This document shows, one piece after another, positions 7,566 to 15,068 of a stretch of DNA of 29,006 nt. Origin of the DNA: Treponema sp. (GTDB lineage Bacteria > Spirochaetota > Spirochaetia > Treponematales > Treponemataceae); assembly GCA_016293915.1 (NCBI GenBank), contig JAEDCY010000033.1:1-29006 (forward strand), written 5' to 3'. The notes beneath the pieces are model-generated. The model was not told the DNA's origin, made no database searches, and was given only the letters and a program-made list of their open reading frames with translations. Positions within the stretch are counted from its first letter, which is position 1. Each line of letters begins with the position of its first letter. The position numbers and the translations under genes were made by a program.

Positions 7566-8450
7566 TTAAGCCTTTGTAAAATTGTCTTTGTTTGTAAGAA
7601 GAATTCCAGAAATAAAGGCGGTTAATGGAGCTGTCATTGCAAGTCCAAAACTTCCTGCAATTGTGTTGATGATTTCGGCGGCTACCACATTGTTATTCAG
7701 AATATTGTAAACTGGAGTTCCCTGAGCCATAAAAGTCATAAGAAAAGCGATGCAACTTCCAGAATATGCCAGCAAAAGTGTAGTTGTCATTGTTCCCATG
7801 GCGGCACGAGCAACTGCAAGTCCTGATTTTATGGCTTTTTTTGTTGAAATGTCCGGACAATTTCGTACAACTTCAGACACAGCTGAGGTAATATCAACAC
7901 TAAGATCCATTACAGAACCGCTGGCCCCAATAAAAACAGAGGCCATAAAAATCTGAGTTAAGTTCAAATCGGCAAAACCTGAATACAAAAGTGCCTCAGA
8001 ATTTGCCATTACCGCTCCGTGAATATGAAAAGCTTTACTACAAATTATTGAAAGAATCATGGCAAAAATAATTCCGCTCATTGAGCCAAAGAATGAAGAT
8101 AAAAGCCGTTTATCAAGCCCGTAAACAAAAAGAAGAATCACGAAAGTCATTATGGCAACTGCAACTAGTCCAACAAAAATCGAATTATAACCTTTTAAAA
8201 AGAGCGGAACTAAAATCTTCCACAAAACAAGAATCGTGATTACAAAAGACAAAACCGAGCGAAGGCCAACACCACGAGCAAAGCAAATCAGAAATAGTGC
8301 AAAAGCAATTGCAAGAACAAGTTCGCCATCAAGGCGGTAGTAATCAATTAGATTGATAGAAATTATTTCTCCTTCGTCATGATGTACAACAGCCTGAGCT
8401 TTATCTCCTGGTCTAAAAAGTTTATCCTGAGAAAGAGAACCTCCCAGCAT
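7566..8450 (-). CDS. YibE/F-like membrane protein, C-terminal part
   Basis: 294 residues with about seven to eight hydrophobic segments after a short soluble start. It matches the membrane portion of YibE/F-family proteins, an integral membrane family of unknown activity. The frame continues upstream without a gap: the codons before its ATG are GGC TAG AAT ATG, so only the TAG separates it from the 78-residue upstream half. Together they would make one normal-length YibE/F protein of about 375 residues. The ATG two codons after the TAG could allow termination-reinitiation and a two-part protein, or the gene may simply be broken. It lies behind phoU in the pst operon, suggesting a link to phosphate physiology. 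Confidence 0.7.
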   Translation of the reverse strand: MLGGSLSQDKLFRPGDKAQAVVHHDEGEIISINLIDYYRLDGELVLAIAFALFLICFARGVGLRSVLSFVITILVLWKILVPLFLKGYNSIFVGLVAVAIMTFVILLFVYGLDKRLLSSFFGSMSGIIFAMILSIICSKAFHIHGAVMANSEALLYSGFADLNLTQIFMASVFIGASGSVMDLSVDITSAVSEVVRNCPDISTKKAIKSGLAVARAAMGTMTTTLLLAYSGSCIAFLMTFMAQGTPVYNILNNNVVAAEIINTIAGSFGLAMTAPLTAFISGILLTNKDNFTKA

Positions 8451-8453
8451 ATT

Positions 8454-8690
8454 CTAGCCAAACGAGGTCTGTCCCTCAAATCTGCCAGTTAAAAAACGAA
8501 CTTTGCAAATCTGTTGACCGGTGCGAATTAATCCTGTATCAATAAGGCTTGAATTATCCACCTCTTCAACAAGCACTTTGCATTTTTCTGCATCCTTAAA
8601 TTGAAGAGCACCTTCAAAACCGGTAGGAAGAAATATTAATACGACAATAACTATCGAAATTCCAACCAAAAAAGAAAATCGATGTTTCAT
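8454..8690 (-). CDS. YibE/F-like protein, N-terminal part ending at an in-frame TAG
   Basis: 78 residues: an N-terminal transmembrane anchor (about 6-26) and the beginning of the extracytoplasmic domain (CKVLVEEVDNSSLI, then CKVRFLTGRFEGQ) that in complete YibE/F proteins runs on into a GDKAQAVV-type segment, found here in the next frame-matched ORF. I chose the ATG at 8690 because it overlaps the phoU stop (ATGA) and follows GGGGAGAGG; a longer upstream start would run into phoU. The TAG at 8454-8456 is either a nonsense mutation, a sequencing error, or a site of reinitiation. Confidence 0.65.
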   Translation of the reverse strand: MKHRFSFLVGISIVIVVLIFLPTGFEGALQFKDAEKCKVLVEEVDNSSLIDTGLIRTGQQICKVRFLTGRFEGQTSFG

Positions 8691-9322
8691 CCTCTCTCCC
8701 CAGTCAACGCAAAAATTACCCATTCTGCAATGTTTGTAGCGTGATCACCGATACGTTCTATGTATTTTGCAATCAAAAGATAATCAAGAATTGTTTCTCC
8801 TTCTGTCGTTTCACGAATCTTTTCAACTAAGTCTTTTTTTATTACGTGGTACAAATCATCAATTACATCATCGTGAGCAATTACATTTTTTGCTTTGTTA
8901 AAATCTTTGTCTATGTATGACTGCACCGCATCATGAAGCATTTTGATTATTTCAGAACTCATCTCGGTTATTTCATTCATTTTCCCATATTTACAGTCAG
9001 GAACATTCAAAACCAAATCTGCCACATCAGCCGCGTGGTCCCCGATTCGTTCCATATCCGTAATCATTTTTAATGCCGCTGTTATCATTCTTAAATCTGT
9101 TGCCATTGGCTGCTGCTGGAGCAAAAGCTTCATGCACTGAGCTTCAATTTCCCTTTCCATTTCATTTATGGCTTCATCATTCTGACCTACAGTTTTTGCT
9201 GCTTCAGTATCACGTCCCATTAGTGCAATCATGGAACTTTCAATGGCAATTTCTATCATCTTTCCCATATTGATAATAGCTGAGTTCAGCTTCTTTAATT
9301 CCTGTTCATATTTTTCTCGCAT
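8687..9322 (-). CDS. phoU: Phosphate transport regulator PhoU
   Basis: 211 residues of two repeated three-helix PhoU bundles. Each carries the characteristic metal-binding-type signature: MERIGDHAADVADLVL in the first half and IERIGDHATNIAEWVI in the second. PhoU is the negative modulator that connects the PstSCAB transporter to PhoR and prevents Pho activation when phosphate is plentiful. Length is typical. It starts 12 bp after the pstB stop and its own stop overlaps the next start by ATGA, so it is cotranscribed with pstB and the YibE/F-like gene. Confidence 0.93.
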   Translation of the reverse strand: MREKYEQELKKLNSAIINMGKMIEIAIESSMIALMGRDTEAAKTVGQNDEAINEMEREIEAQCMKLLLQQQPMATDLRMITAALKMITDMERIGDHAADVADLVLNVPDCKYGKMNEITEMSSEIIKMLHDAVQSYIDKDFNKAKNVIAHDDVIDDLYHVIKKDLVEKIRETTEGETILDYLLIAKYIERIGDHATNIAEWVIFALTGERG

Positions 9323-9334
9323 TTTTTTTCTCCA

Positions 9335-10168
9335 TCAACCAAAACGTCCGGTTATATAGTCTTCCGTCTTTTTCATCTTAGGCTTACTGAAAATCTGTTC
9401 GGTATTACCTGACTCGATAATTTCTCCCAACAGGAAGAAAACAGTTTTATCGCTTACACGAACTGCCTGCTGCATATTGTGGGTAACAATTACAATGGTG
9501 TATTTTTCTTTTAGTCCAAGAACACAGTCTTCTATTTTTGAAGTTGAAATTGGATCCAGAGCCGAAGTTGGTTCATCCATAAGCAGGACTTCTGGTTCTA
9601 CTGCAAGAGCACGTGCAATACAAAGCCGCTGCTGCTGACCTCCACTTAATTCCAATGCTGATTTTTTCAGGTTATCTTTTAATTCATCCCAGATTGCCGC
9701 ATTCTGTAGGGAAGTTTCAACAATTTCATCTAAATCGGCTTTCCGCTTAATTCCGTGAGTACGTGGTCCATAAGCAATATTGTCATAAATGCTCATAGGA
9801 AAAGGATTAGGTTTTTGAAATACCATTCCCACATTTTTACGAAGCAGGTTTACGTCGGTGGATTTTTCGAGGATATTCCAGAAAACGGAGTGTTGCGGGG
9901 TGTCCCCGCTAGAGAGGATAGGACGCAACGAAGTGCGGCCGTAAGGGGAAACTTTCCATCCATTCCTAATTAGAATCTCCCCATTAATTTTACATCCTTC
10001 CACCAGATCATTCATACGGTTTATGGATTTAAGCAAAGTAGATTTTCCGCAACCACTTGGCCCAATAAACGCCGTAATCTGATGCTCGGGAATTTCAAGA
10101 TTTATTTTTTTAAGGGCATGAAAGCTGCCATAAAATAAATCAAGATTTTTAATTTCTATTTTATTCAT
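9335..10168 (-). CDS. pstB: Phosphate ABC transporter ATP-binding protein with in-frame repeat insert
   Basis: 277 residues; drives phosphate import at the inner face of the membrane. Walker A GPSGCGKST (36-44), Q-loop region GMVFQKPNPFP, signature LSGGQQQR and Walker B VLLMDEPTSALD are intact, with the switch His in IVTHNMQQA. PstB proteins are normally about 250 residues; the excess is a stretch at about residues 68-98 (NGWKVSPYG to QHSVFW) between NGEILI and the ILEKSTDVNLLRKNVG segment. The DNA for it is GC-rich, with a GCGGGG-TGT-CCCCGC palindrome, and unlike the rest of the gene. This looks like a mobile palindromic repeat that inserted in frame. Since the core motifs are kept, the enzyme may still work. 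Confidence 0.92.
   Translation of the reverse strand: MNKIEIKNLDLFYGSFHALKKINLEIPEHQITAFIGPSGCGKSTLLKSINRMNDLVEGCKINGEILIRNGWKVSPYGRTSLRPILSSGDTPQHSVFWNILEKSTDVNLLRKNVGMVFQKPNPFPMSIYDNIAYGPRTHGIKRKADLDEIVETSLQNAAIWDELKDNLKKSALELSGGQQQRLCIARALAVEPEVLLMDEPTSALDPISTSKIEDCVLGLKEKYTIVIVTHNMQQAVRVSDKTVFFLLGEIIESGNTEQIFSKPKMKKTEDYITGRFG
9875..9967 (-). repeat. In-frame GC-rich palindromic repeat inside pstB
   Basis: About 93 bp that encode the extra 31 residues of PstB. It holds the palindrome GCGGGG-TGT-CCCCGC (9895-9909) and the motif CGCACTTCGTTGCG (minus strand), of the same flavour as the GC-rich intergenic repeats elsewhere in the window. Boundaries are judged by comparison with the usual PstB protein and are accurate to a few codons only. 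Confidence 0.6.
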
Positions 10169-10180
10169 ATCGTCCTTCCA

Positions 10181-11119
10181 TTATCTTTTGACTCTTTTTT
10201 CTACCACATTTGCCAAAGCATTAATCCCCACAACCATTGCCAAAAGCACAACAGCCGTAGCAAAGGCCTGCCCGGTATGAAGTCCTTCCGAACTCAAAAC
10301 ATACATGTGAATTGCAAGCGTTCGTCCAGACCCAAACAGATTTTCCGGCACCTGAGCTACAGTTCCCGCAGTGTAAATTAAGGCAGCAGTTTCACCTGCA
10401 ACGCGCCCGGTTGCAAGAATTACTCCACTCAAAATACCTGGCACAGCACTTGGCAAGATTACCTTAAACACCGTGCGTAATTTTCCGGCTCCAAGTCCAA
10501 AACTTCCTTCCCGGAATGAATCTGACACCGCAAGCAAAGCTTCTTCTGTAGTCCGCATAATTGTTGGAAGAATCATTATTGCAACAGTTGCGGCTCCAGC
10601 CATCAGCGAATATCCCCAGTGCAAAAATTCCACAAACAGCAGCATTCCAAAAAGTCCATAAATAATAGAAGGAATGCCTGTTAAAGTTTCTGTAGTCATG
10701 CGAACCACATTCACAAAGCGGTTTCCTTTACGGGCGTATTCCACAAGGTAGATGGCACTTCCAATTCCCAAAGGACAAGCAATCAACAATGCAAGCAGCG
10801 TCATAATCAAAGTGTTCACAAGAGCCGGCACCACCGAACAATTTTCCGAATTGTATTTCCAGCTAAAAAGTGATGACGACAAATAAGGCACGCCTTTTAC
10901 AAAAATGTAGACAAGCATATAAATCAAAACTGCAAAAGTGATTCCTGAACAAAAATAAACACCGGCTCTGACAAATCCAGATTTTGTTTTTATGGAAGTT
11001 GCGCCCGCAAGCGGTCGCCGGGCTTTCCGCACTTCGCTAGCGCTCATCGTCCTCGTCTCCACTCCGTTCCGGCTGCGGTCGACTAAAGGTGCTCCAATCC
11101 CTAACTCAATTTTCATCAT
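10181..11119 (-). CDS. pstA: Phosphate ABC transporter permease PstA
   Basis: 312 residues, one of the two membrane channel subunits for phosphate. About six transmembrane segments begin near residue 54. The binding-protein-dependent transport signature is visible (EGSFGLGAGKLRTVFKVILP), as is the conserved GIPSIIYGLFGM segment. The start overlaps the pstC stop (ATGATGA). The N-terminus is longer than usual: about residues 9-40, including LVDRSRNGVETRTMSASEV, read like translated GC-rich repeat DNA rather than a normal cytoplasmic tail. The first membrane helix follows directly, so function is probably kept. Confidence 0.92.
   Translation of the reverse strand: MMKIELGIGAPLVDRSRNGVETRTMSASEVRKARRPLAGATSIKTKSGFVRAGVYFCSGITFAVLIYMLVYIFVKGVPYLSSSLFSWKYNSENCSVVPALVNTLIMTLLALLIACPLGIGSAIYLVEYARKGNRFVNVVRMTTETLTGIPSIIYGLFGMLLFVEFLHWGYSLMAGAATVAIMILPTIMRTTEEALLAVSDSFREGSFGLGAGKLRTVFKVILPSAVPGILSGVILATGRVAGETAALIYTAGTVAQVPENLFGSGRTLAIHMYVLSSEGLHTGQAFATAVVLLAMVVGINALANVVEKRVKR
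11000..11095 (-). repeat. GC-rich repeat translated as the PstA N-terminal extension
   Basis: About 96 bp rich in CG with the motifs CCGCACTTCGCTAGCG and CTCCACTCCGTTCCGG (plus strand), similar in style to the repeat in pstB and to the intergenic DNA at 1-400. The encoded peptide is basic and not expected in PstA. Boundaries are approximate. Confidence 0.45.
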
Positions 11120-11964
11120 AAGCGTCCCCTGTTTTTTACAAGATTAAAAGTCAAATTAATCAGCAGAATAAATACAAACAAAACAACACCAGTCGCAATA
11201 AGAGCTTCCCTATGAAGGTCAGTTGCATACCCCATTTCAATAACGATGTTCGCTGTCAAAGTTCTTATGCCTTTCAAAATTGAATCCGTGATTCGAGCTT
11301 GATTTCCGGCAACCATAATAACCGCCATTGTTTCACCAATTGCACGACCAATTCCTAGAATTATTCCAGCCATAATTCCAGATTTTGCTGCAGGCAACAT
11401 AGTCTTAAAAACACTTCGTTCATGGGTTGCACCAAGAGCACGGCTTCCCTCGTAAAAGCTTTGAGGAACAGCATTCAAGGCACTTTCAGAAACAGAAATA
11501 ATTGTTGGTAAAATCATCATTCCGAGAAGAATACTTGCTGTAAGAATAGAAGAACCATTTCCTCCAAAAACATTTCGGACAGCAGGCACAATTACCATAA
11601 GTCCAAAAAATCCGTAAACTACACTTGGAATTCCCGCCAGTAAATCAATTGCAGGTTTAAGAATTTTATGCAGCCATTCAGGACAGAACTTTGACAGAAA
11701 AACTGCAGTCATAAGTCCAACTGGAACTCCCAAAATAACGGCTCCTGCAGTTACATATAAACTTCCCAAAATCATGGGAAAAATGCCATAAAGATCGTTT
11801 CCCGGTTTCCATTTAGTTCCAAACAAAAAATCTGCAACTCCAATTTTTTGTATAGCCGGAATACCATTTGCAAATAAAAACAGACAGATTAAAAGAACAG
11901 CAAGAAAACCGAATCCCGCCGCCAGGAGAAAAATAATTTCCCAGAATTTCTCTTTAATTTTCAT
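11116..11964 (-). CDS. pstC: Phosphate ABC transporter permease PstC
   Basis: 282 residues with about six membrane segments, partner of PstA. The permease signature EGSRALGATHERSVFKTMLP and the conserved AGIPSVVYGFFGLMVI segment are clear. Length is at the lower end of normal for PstC, with no insert. An own promoter region with a Pho box (11986-12024) and an upstream terminator separate it from pstS, so pstCAB-phoU can be expressed at a different level from the binding protein. Confidence 0.93.
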   Translation of the reverse strand: MKIKEKFWEIIFLLAAGFGFLAVLLICLFLFANGIPAIQKIGVADFLFGTKWKPGNDLYGIFPMILGSLYVTAGAVILGVPVGLMTAVFLSKFCPEWLHKILKPAIDLLAGIPSVVYGFFGLMVIVPAVRNVFGGNGSSILTASILLGMMILPTIISVSESALNAVPQSFYEGSRALGATHERSVFKTMLPAAKSGIMAGIILGIGRAIGETMAVIMVAGNQARITDSILKGIRTLTANIVIEMGYATDLHREALIATGVVLFVFILLINLTFNLVKNRGRL

Positions 11965-11985
11965 GGCTCTAATATAAATGAAGAT

Positions 11986-12024
11986 TGTTAAGATACAAGG
12001 AAGGATTTGTTAAGATTATGTTAA
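11986..12024 (-). promoter_or_regulatory. Pho box between pstS and pstC
   Basis: On the minus strand TTAACA, TTAACA, TTCCTT and TTAACA occur at exact 11-bp steps (plus-strand TGTTAA at 12019, 12008 and 11986). Three of the four hexamers are perfect. It begins right inside the T-run of the pstS terminator, 22 bp before the pstC start, so a second PhoB-dependent promoter for pstCAB-phoU is likely. Confidence 0.65.
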
Positions 12025-12028
12025 AAAA

Positions 12029-12060
12029 GAAAACCTCCAGTTTTTTAGCTGGAGGTTTTC
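12029..12060 (-). terminator. Intrinsic terminator after pstS
   Basis: GAAAACCTCCAG and CTGGAGGTTTTC form a perfect 12-bp stem with an 8-base loop, followed on the minus strand by a run of six T. It lies 61 bp behind the pstS stop. Partial termination here would give more pstS than pstCAB mRNA, a known arrangement for binding-protein transporters. Confidence 0.85.
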
Positions 12061-12120
12061 AATTATTTGGGGGATAATTCAACGTAGTGTGCCTTGACTC
12101 GTCGTATTGCCTGGTGATTA

Positions 12121-12984
12121 TTATTTTACTTCATTCCACTTCAAAGTTTTTCCAGTAAAAATCTGTTCTACCTGGGCTTTTGAAAGGTTTTCTATTGGAT
12201 TTGATTTGTTTACAATTACGGCAATTCCATCAATTGCAATTTTAACTTCCTGAACGCCCTTTGATTTTTCTGAATCTTTAAGACTGCGACTTGCCATTCC
12301 AATATCGCAGGTTCCGTTGATTGCGTTTGTTACCCCAGTTGTACTATCGGAAGTCTGAAGTTCGATCTTTGCATTTGGGTTTTCGCTTTTGTATGCTTCA
12401 ATCAATTTTTCCATAACTGGTGAAACTGAAGATGAACCTGAAACTACAATTTTTCCGCTGGCTTTTGAAGAAATGTAAGACTTAGCTGTAACTTGAATAT
12501 ACTTGTTAGCAGCAATAACTTTTTGTCCTTTATCACTTAAAATAAAATTAACGAAATCCTGAGCAACCGGGGTAAGCCCCCCTTTTACTGCAATATTGAA
12601 CGGACGACTAATTTTATACGAACCATTATTGATGTTTGAAATAGTTGCATCTGCACCGTCAATTTTTACGGCTTTTACAGAATCATTTAGTGAACCAAGT
12701 GAAACATAACCAATAGCGTATTTATCACCGGCAACACTTGCAAGCATTACTGCAGTTGAATTTGTAATTGCAGCTTCGTCAGTTGTGTAATCAACTTTTT
12801 TACCTGATGTATCTTTTTTTTCAATACCAAAAAGTTCAATAAAAGCACCCCGCGTTCCAGATCCGTCTTCCCGACTCAAAACTGTAATTGATTTCTTGCT
12901 GGTAAATTTTGGAGCAGCATAAACCGAACAAATCGATGTAGCCAAAATTGCTCCAAGAATCATTTTCTGTAGATTGATTTTCAT
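12121..12984 (-). CDS. pstS: Phosphate-binding protein, circularly permuted PstS
   Basis: 287 residues; captures phosphate outside the membrane for PstCA. A signal peptide (about 1-23, ending VYAA) is followed by SREDGSGTRGAF and IGYVSLGSLNDSVKAVKIDG, which in ordinary PstS lie in the second half. The normal N-terminal motifs GKIVVSGSSSVSPVMEKL and INGTCDIGMASRSLK, plus IFTGKTLKWNEV, come last. The two halves are thus in swapped order, consistent with circular permutation of the type II binding-protein fold. There is no lipobox Cys, so it would be free in the periplasm or retained by its signal. A strong Pho box lies 58 bp upstream. The ligand-contact motifs (SGS, GSGTR) are all present. Confidence 0.88.
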   Translation of the reverse strand: MKINLQKMILGAILATSICSVYAAPKFTSKKSITVLSREDGSGTRGAFIELFGIEKKDTSGKKVDYTTDEAAITNSTAVMLASVAGDKYAIGYVSLGSLNDSVKAVKIDGADATISNINNGSYKISRPFNIAVKGGLTPVAQDFVNFILSDKGQKVIAANKYIQVTAKSYISSKASGKIVVSGSSSVSPVMEKLIEAYKSENPNAKIELQTSDSTTGVTNAINGTCDIGMASRSLKDSEKSKGVQEVKIAIDGIAVIVNKSNPIENLSKAQVEQIFTGKTLKWNEVK

Positions 12985-13041
12985 AATAACTCCTTGAGAT
13001 TTTAATCTCTTTATTAAGATGTCCTAAATCTACAGGAGTTG

Positions 13042-13080
13042 TGTTAAGTTTCAATGTAAAAATTGTTAAGAACATGTAAA
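13042..13080 (-). promoter_or_regulatory. Pho box upstream of pstS
   Basis: Minus-strand hexamers TTTACA, TTAACA, TACATT and TTAACA stand at exact 11-bp steps (plus-strand starts 13075, 13064, 13053 and 13042). Two match the consensus perfectly. The array lies 58 bp upstream of the pstS start, the expected place for PhoB activation. Confidence 0.65.
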
Positions 13081-13350
13081 AAGATAATAAAGAGTCCAGA
13101 GAACATCGGTCTTTGGCAAATAATCCAAAAAGACAGAGTCTTGTTGGCGGAGGTTTAGAAAGGGCAACGTTGCCCTTCTCGGGTTTCCAAAGGGCAGAGC
13201 CTTTTGGTGGCTATGAAGTGGAGAAAAAAAGCGGGCAAACTTCTATTGTGTTAGAACTTGGCTACAAGTTCTGGGTGTGCCCAAAGGGCTCTTTTTTATC
13301 GGGGAATTGTTGATTTTTCTGATAGCGTAACATTGCTTTATCTCTGCAAT
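13081..13350. other. Repeat-containing boundary between pst locus and prophage
   Basis: No gene is supported. The stretch contains an 18-bp perfect palindrome AAGGGCAACGTTGCCCTT (13160-13177) and several AAAGGGC tracts; the translated frames look like repeat DNA. This should be near the prophage left end, but no tRNA or obvious attachment core can be recognised. Confidence 0.45.
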
Positions 13351-13359
13351 CAAAAAATA

Positions 13360-13413
13360 AAGGCCAGATGACAGACCTAAAAATCCACGAATGGATAACT
13401 GTCATCTGACCTT
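13360..13413 (-). terminator. Terminator at the end of the prophage transcription unit
   Basis: AAGGCCAGATGACAG (13360-13374) pairs with CTGTCATCTGACCTT (13399-13413), 15 bp with one G-U-compatible mismatch, and on the minus strand is followed by TTTATTTTTT. A second dyad (ATGTCATT/AATGACAT, 13420-13456) precedes it. It ends the leftward prophage operon. Confidence 0.75.
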
Positions 13414-13466
13414 AAAATAATGTCATTACTCAGTTCTCGTAAAAAGCAAATGACATAAATCAATTT

Positions 13467-13610
13467 TTATCGTTCCATGTCATAATCCCGTCTGTGAGCT
13501 TTCTTCTTTCTCTGCTCAGGTTCACTGCTGACGGAATCGCTTAAGACTTTCAGTTTTGCATCAAGAAGTTTTGCGAAAACAGAGGTCTTGTCTCCCGCCT
13601 TACTGTTCAT
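13467..13610 (-). CDS. Small ORF in frame behind the helicase
   Basis: A 47-residue frame rich in charged residues (ending RKKKAHRRDYDMER). No Shine-Dalgarno precedes its ATG, and the frame is open all the way up to the helicase stop: the helicase TAA at 13632 is followed in the same frame by 54 sense codons. So it may be a lost C-terminal tail of the helicase rather than a separate gene. No family recognised. Confidence 0.3.
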   Translation of the reverse strand: MNSKAGDKTSVFAKLLDAKLKVLSDSVSSEPEQRKKKAHRRDYDMER

Positions 13611-13631
13611 CCATTTATCAACAGAGAAATT

Positions 13632-15068
13632 TTATCTCATTGCCAGCCATTCACCCTTAACACAAAGGCCGCACCAGAGCCTCTGCCCATTGGTAATCAC
13701 TCTCTTAAATCCTTTTTCGCTCATTCTTCCGCCAAGCCATTTCTGACTCATAATACGCTCATTGTTTTTGTTGCACCATTTAATATAAGTCTGATAAAGC
13801 AGCGCAGTCGGAAGCCGCCATTTAAGGCTTGCGTCAATTTCAAGACAGTCAGTAACAAACATTCCAACGCTGTCCATATCCATTCTGTATTCCTCATTTG
13901 CTTCACGTACTGCATCCGGCTCGTCGGTCAGACCTTCTTTTTTCCACATCGCATAGCCTTGAATCAGCCAGTTCAAGATTCCTGAATTTTCTGCAATCAG
14001 CTTTTCCGTAAGCTTCTTATCTCTCTGCTCCGGAGGAATAGTTACAGTAAAAGGAATCATTTTAATTCGTCTCCAGATTCCGTTATCAGCTCCGCGGATT
14101 TTCGGCTTATGATTTGTCGCCATAAAGATTTTGAATGTAGGCTTAAATGAAAAATACTCACCGTACAAGAATCGGGCTGTAAGCTCGTCTTCACCTGTAA
14201 TCTGTTTTATAAGGCTTTCACTCATCTGCTTTCCCTGTTCAACCTCGGTTGTAGTAACAAGCCTCATTCCTTTAAGACGTGCCAGGTCGTTACTCTGTTC
14301 AGAAGTCTTTTTCATAAAAGTTTCTGTAGAAGCCGAACAAGAGTAATCTCCAAAAAGCTCCTGCAGAACATTTAAGAAAGTTGATTTACCGTTAGCACCT
14401 GTTCCCCACAAAATAAAAAGACACTGTTCACTTACATCGCCACTCAAAGTGTAGCCCATTGCTTTTTGAATAAACTTTATCAGCTGAGTATCTTTATTAA
14501 AAATCTGCATTAAAAACATTTTCCACACAGGACAGTCCGCAGCTTTGTCATAAATAAAATTGCTCTTCTTTGTAATCAGGTGTTTTGTATTAGGCTCACG
14601 GGCTTTTCCGGTTCTAAGATTCAGAGTCAGATTCTCTACATTAAAAAGATAGTTATCGCTGTCCAGCTCCCAGTCTTCAACTTTTATTTCCTTGCTCATT
14701 TTAAGAATACCGGCAATTGCCTGGAGTCTTCTAAAACTTTCACTTTTTATAAGATGCTTTTCAAAAGATTCCTGCTGGAAGCGGTCTTGAATAAAACGGA
14801 GGCTTCTGTAAACCTGATGAACAAAGATTGGAATGAGTTCTTCAACTCGGCCGCGGTTATCAATTTCCCAACAAGTATCATTCCAGAATAAAAACTTGTT
14901 CCAGGTAATGCAGTATCTTATGATGTTTCCGTAAGTCTTAATAAAATACGATGCGTTAGTCAGGTCTGTAAACTGCATTTCACCTGAAACAAACTTATTG
15001 GTTTTCATATCACGACCAATTGCTTCTGCAGCTTCTCTGGCCATGTTCTCAAGTTCTTTATCAGTCAT
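13632..15068 (-). CDS. Phage P4/D5-type superfamily 3 helicase
   Basis: 478 residues. A D5_N-like region precedes the SF3 ATPase core with Walker A GTGANGKST (about residues 222-230) and the conserved FMKKTSEQ, LVTTTEVEQ, QITGEDELTARFLYGEYFSF and MATNHKPKIRGAD stretches known from P4 alpha and poxvirus D5-like helicases. An N-terminal primase domain of the longest relatives is not present. It is expected to unwind phage DNA at replication start. Start: the ATG at 15068 overlaps the end of the preceding gene; a TTG one codon earlier is also possible. It is the last large gene of the leftward operon, unusual for a replication gene placed behind tail genes. Confidence 0.85.
   Translation of the reverse strand: MTDKELENMAREAAEAIGRDMKTNKFVSGEMQFTDLTNASYFIKTYGNIIRYCITWNKFLFWNDTCWEIDNRGRVEELIPIFVHQVYRSLRFIQDRFQQESFEKHLIKSESFRRLQAIAGILKMSKEIKVEDWELDSDNYLFNVENLTLNLRTGKAREPNTKHLITKKSNFIYDKAADCPVWKMFLMQIFNKDTQLIKFIQKAMGYTLSGDVSEQCLFILWGTGANGKSTFLNVLQELFGDYSCSASTETFMKKTSEQSNDLARLKGMRLVTTTEVEQGKQMSESLIKQITGEDELTARFLYGEYFSFKPTFKIFMATNHKPKIRGADNGIWRRIKMIPFTVTIPPEQRDKKLTEKLIAENSGILNWLIQGYAMWKKEGLTDEPDAVREANEEYRMDMDSVGMFVTDCLEIDASLKWRLPTALLYQTYIKWCNKNNERIMSQKWLGGRMSEKGFKRVITNGQRLWCGLCVKGEWLAMR

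Noticed and set aside
13113..13313. 66-codon frame between pstS and the prophage terminator
   Set aside because: Consists of repeat DNA including an 18-bp palindrome; the peptide looks like translated repeat.
13081..13350. Prophage attachment site
   Set aside because: No tRNA, no integrase in the window and no direct repeat that could be matched with a right end.
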